This document shows positions 15,292-16,566 of a stretch of DNA of 16,566 nucleotides, piece by piece. This DNA comes from Clostridiales bacterium (lineage in GTDB: Bacteria > Bacillota > Clostridia > Oscillospirales > Oscillospiraceae), in assembly GCA_018374635.1 (NCBI GenBank), contig JAHAEW010000074.1:1-16566 (forward strand), in the 5' to 3' direction. Made by a program: the position numbers and the translations under genes. Each line of letters starts with the position of its first letter. Position 1 is the stretch's first letter. The notes beneath the pieces were generated by a model. The model worked only from the letters and a program-made list of their open reading frames with translations. It did not search any database and had not been told where the DNA came from.

Positions 15292-16161
15292 ACAACGAAA
15301 AAGCGGCCATTTTTGTTTGCTGCTCCGGCGTGGGCTGCGGGACTGGCCTGTCTGCTGTCCGGCTGCATTGCGCTGCCGGGGCAGGAGCCGTTTGGAGAGA
15401 AGACTTACCCCGCCGAACAGGCCCAGGCAGTCTATGAAAAGATCTCCGCTGATATGGAACAGCGGGAATTTAAGGATCAGAGCGGATACAGCATCCAGAT
15501 CCTGCCGTTTATTCTCAGCGAAGATGTGAACGATTTTGAGTATGACGTTTATAAGACAGAGGAATACACGGTGTGCGATGCGGACGGACCCGGTGAAGAC
15601 TATCTCTGGCACAAAGGCCGCCTTTATTGCAGCTACTATGACAACGACCACATTACTTACCGGGATATGGCGTGGGAGGATCTGGGGTTTGATGCATACG
15701 CGGCAGAGTGCTGGAGCATCGCCCGGCAGCTGTTGGAACGGGATGACCCAGAGCTGACCTACAAATACATCCCCATGTCCTCGCAGCCTTATTTGCTGAA
15801 AGCGGCATACCCTGACATAGAGCTGTCGGATGGACGGGAGATCCGCTTCGCTGAGTTATACTTCTATATGGACGAGAACGGCAGCTATGACGGCTTCGGC
15901 CTGAGCTGGCAGGAGGACCGCAGGCAGAATGTGTCCATCGCCTATTTCCCTTATGAGGGCTCCACCAGCTTGCAGGCCGAGCGCAGCATCTGGTCCTTTG
16001 GCTATGACGCCGGTCTGACAGACGAGGGCGTGCCCGCCCTCTCCGACCAGAGCGAGGACCGGGAGCGGTGCCGTGCGGTCATCTCCGGTATGGACTTTGA
16101 CGCCCTGGCCGAGCGGAGCGAATACCGGGAGGACCTATGTGTTCCGCCTATGACCCCATAA
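15280..16161 (+). CDS. Lipoprotein of unknown function within the immunity array
   Basis: This 293-residue protein has a basic n-region (MYRKTTKKRP), a hydrophobic stretch and the lipobox LLSGC with Cys29, so it is expected to be lipid-anchored outside the cell. The mature part is acidic and rich in aromatic residues (YDVYKTEEYTV, YLWHKGRLYCSYYDNDH, RFAELYFYMDENG), suggesting a beta-rich fold, but I recognise no family. ATG 15280 is chosen because GGAG (15268-15271) is 8 bases upstream and the signal peptide begins there; TTG 15202 upstream belongs to linker R2. GC content is higher than in the flanking immunity genes. A surface lipoprotein here could block a toxin outside the cell, but that is speculation. 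Confidence 0.8.
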   Translation: MYRKTTKKRPFLFAAPAWAAGLACLLSGCIALPGQEPFGEKTYPAEQAQAVYEKISADMEQREFKDQSGYSIQILPFILSEDVNDFEYDVYKTEEYTVCDADGPGEDYLWHKGRLYCSYYDNDHITYRDMAWEDLGFDAYAAECWSIARQLLERDDPELTYKYIPMSSQPYLLKAAYPDIELSDGREIRFAELYFYMDENGSYDGFGLSWQEDRRQNVSIAYFPYEGSTSLQAERSIWSFGYDAGLTDEGVPALSDQSEDRERCRAVISGMDFDALAERSEYREDLCVPPMTP

Positions 16162-16274
16162 TTTGGGGGCAGAGCGCCGGAGCCGCCAAAACTGCACTTC
16201 CACCCCGGCCTGAGGAGGGATCGTCTGCTGTCTCAGGGGGGAATGACAGATCAAAATTTGCAGAGGAACTTGTT
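16162..16274. other. Linker between the lipoprotein gene and the third immunity-like gene
   Basis: This is 113 bases of mixed composition. A 12-base core, GGAGCCGCCAAA at 16179-16190, also occurs in R2 copy b, a possible eroded third linker. AGAGGAA at 16262-16268 is the ribosome site for the next gene. No terminator is evident. Confidence 0.4.
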
Positions 16275-16566
16275 ATGATCCATTATGATATTGACACAAC
16301 TGAAAATGGATATAAAAAATTTGAAGGTAATATTGAACTACTAATCGAGTTAAAACATATTCTTTTCAAAAATGATGTAGTTCCTGACTTAGTTGGTTAT
16401 CTCTCATTTGACGATATACCAAATGTTTCTATTTGTATTTCTGCACAGAAAGAACTGGGGTTTTTTGTCAGTATCACAGATGGTAAAAATATATATCTAA
16501 CTTTAGGCGACAGAAATACATTAAATGAAACAGTAGATATATGGGGCGACGGACTTTATATTTCCA
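16275..16566 (+). CDS. Immunity-like protein, AT-rich, 3' partial (cassette 3)
   Basis: The frame is open from ATG 16275 to the window edge: 97 full codons, no stop reached. AGAGGAA lies 6 bases upstream. The product starts MIHYDIDTTENGYKKFEGNI, has a helix (LLIELKHILFK), then alternating strands (VSICISAQKELGFFVSITDG) and LGDRNTLNETVDIWGDGLYI. The size, acidity, AT-richness and place in the array suggest another immunity protein, possibly Imm1-like, but the diagnostic C-terminus is outside the window. Confidence in a real gene is high; confidence in family is moderate. Confidence 0.7.
   Translation, partial: MIHYDIDTTENGYKKFEGNIELLIELKHILFKNDVVPDLVGYLSFDDIPNVSICISAQKELGFFVSITDGKNIYLTLGDRNTLNETVDIWGDGLYIS

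Noticed and set aside
16179..16190. Third full copy of linker R2
   Set aside because: Only a 12-base core matches; the rest does not align, so it is noted but not listed as a repeat.
1..16566. Global reassignment of UAG to a sense codon
   Set aside because: UAG ends four well-defined genes (stops at 3080-3082, 4746-4748, 9770-9772 and 15188-15190), and reading through gives antisense, terminator or linker sequence.
1..16566. CRISPR arrays, rRNA or tRNA genes, insertion sequences, phage attachment sites
   Set aside because: I looked for regular short repeats, cloverleaf-like segments, transposase or integrase motifs and terminal inverted repeats and found none that hold up.

Overview
The window reads as chromosomal DNA from a flagellated, Gram-positive-type anaerobe of the Clostridia. 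The best guess is the Oscillospiraceae (Flavonifractor/Intestinimonas/Oscillibacter-like). This rests on moderately high GC, strong AGGAGG-type ribosome sites, single-membrane lipoproteins, a FliD-FliS-small-chaperone order and soluble-domain-rich chemoreceptors. The taxonomic call is an inference from style, not from a marker gene.

Region 1 (1-3082, + strand) is the end of a flagellar operon: fliD (5' end outside the window), fliS, and a small FliT-position gene that starts directly after the fliS stop. Region 2 (3097-4748) has a membrane-anchored C39-like cysteine peptidase on the minus strand. It is convergent with the flagellar operon and divergent, across an AT-rich promoter region, from an FtsE/LolD-like ABC ATPase without an FtsX partner. 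The ATPase is followed by a 4-helix-bundle chemoreceptor (MCP1) and a four-helix small membrane protein, ending at a terminator near 7115-7134.

Region 3 (7174-9772) is an FtsA-like actin-fold gene with a beta-grasp-like C-terminal extension, overlapping a lipoprotein gene that uses a TTG start. A 22-bp perfect hairpin closes it. Region 4 (9911-12055) is a second chemoreceptor (MCP2, dCache type) with a sigma-D (FliA)-like promoter. Both the FtsA-like gene and MCP2 are interrupted by one in-frame UAG, and in both the UAG sits where the family has a lysine. Coding sequence continues intact in the same frame after each UAG. UAG also ends four other genes here, so wholesale reassignment is not supported. 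Nonsense mutation, sequencing error, or amber suppression/pyrrolysine decoding remain open.

Region 5 (12434 to the end) is accessory in character. A GC-rich divergent HSP90-family (HtpG-like) ATPase is followed by AT-rich Imm1-like immunity genes in a tandem array. Each of the first two is flanked by the same two conserved linkers: R1, containing the end of an HtpG-like tail and a GTG start, and R2, a 97-nt block containing a ribosome site and start codon. The second R2 runs into a lipoprotein gene, and a third AT-rich immunity-like gene runs off the right edge. The linkers are about 85% identical while the genes between them are very different. This is the pattern expected of exchangeable immunity cassettes, and it is the most system-like structure in the window.
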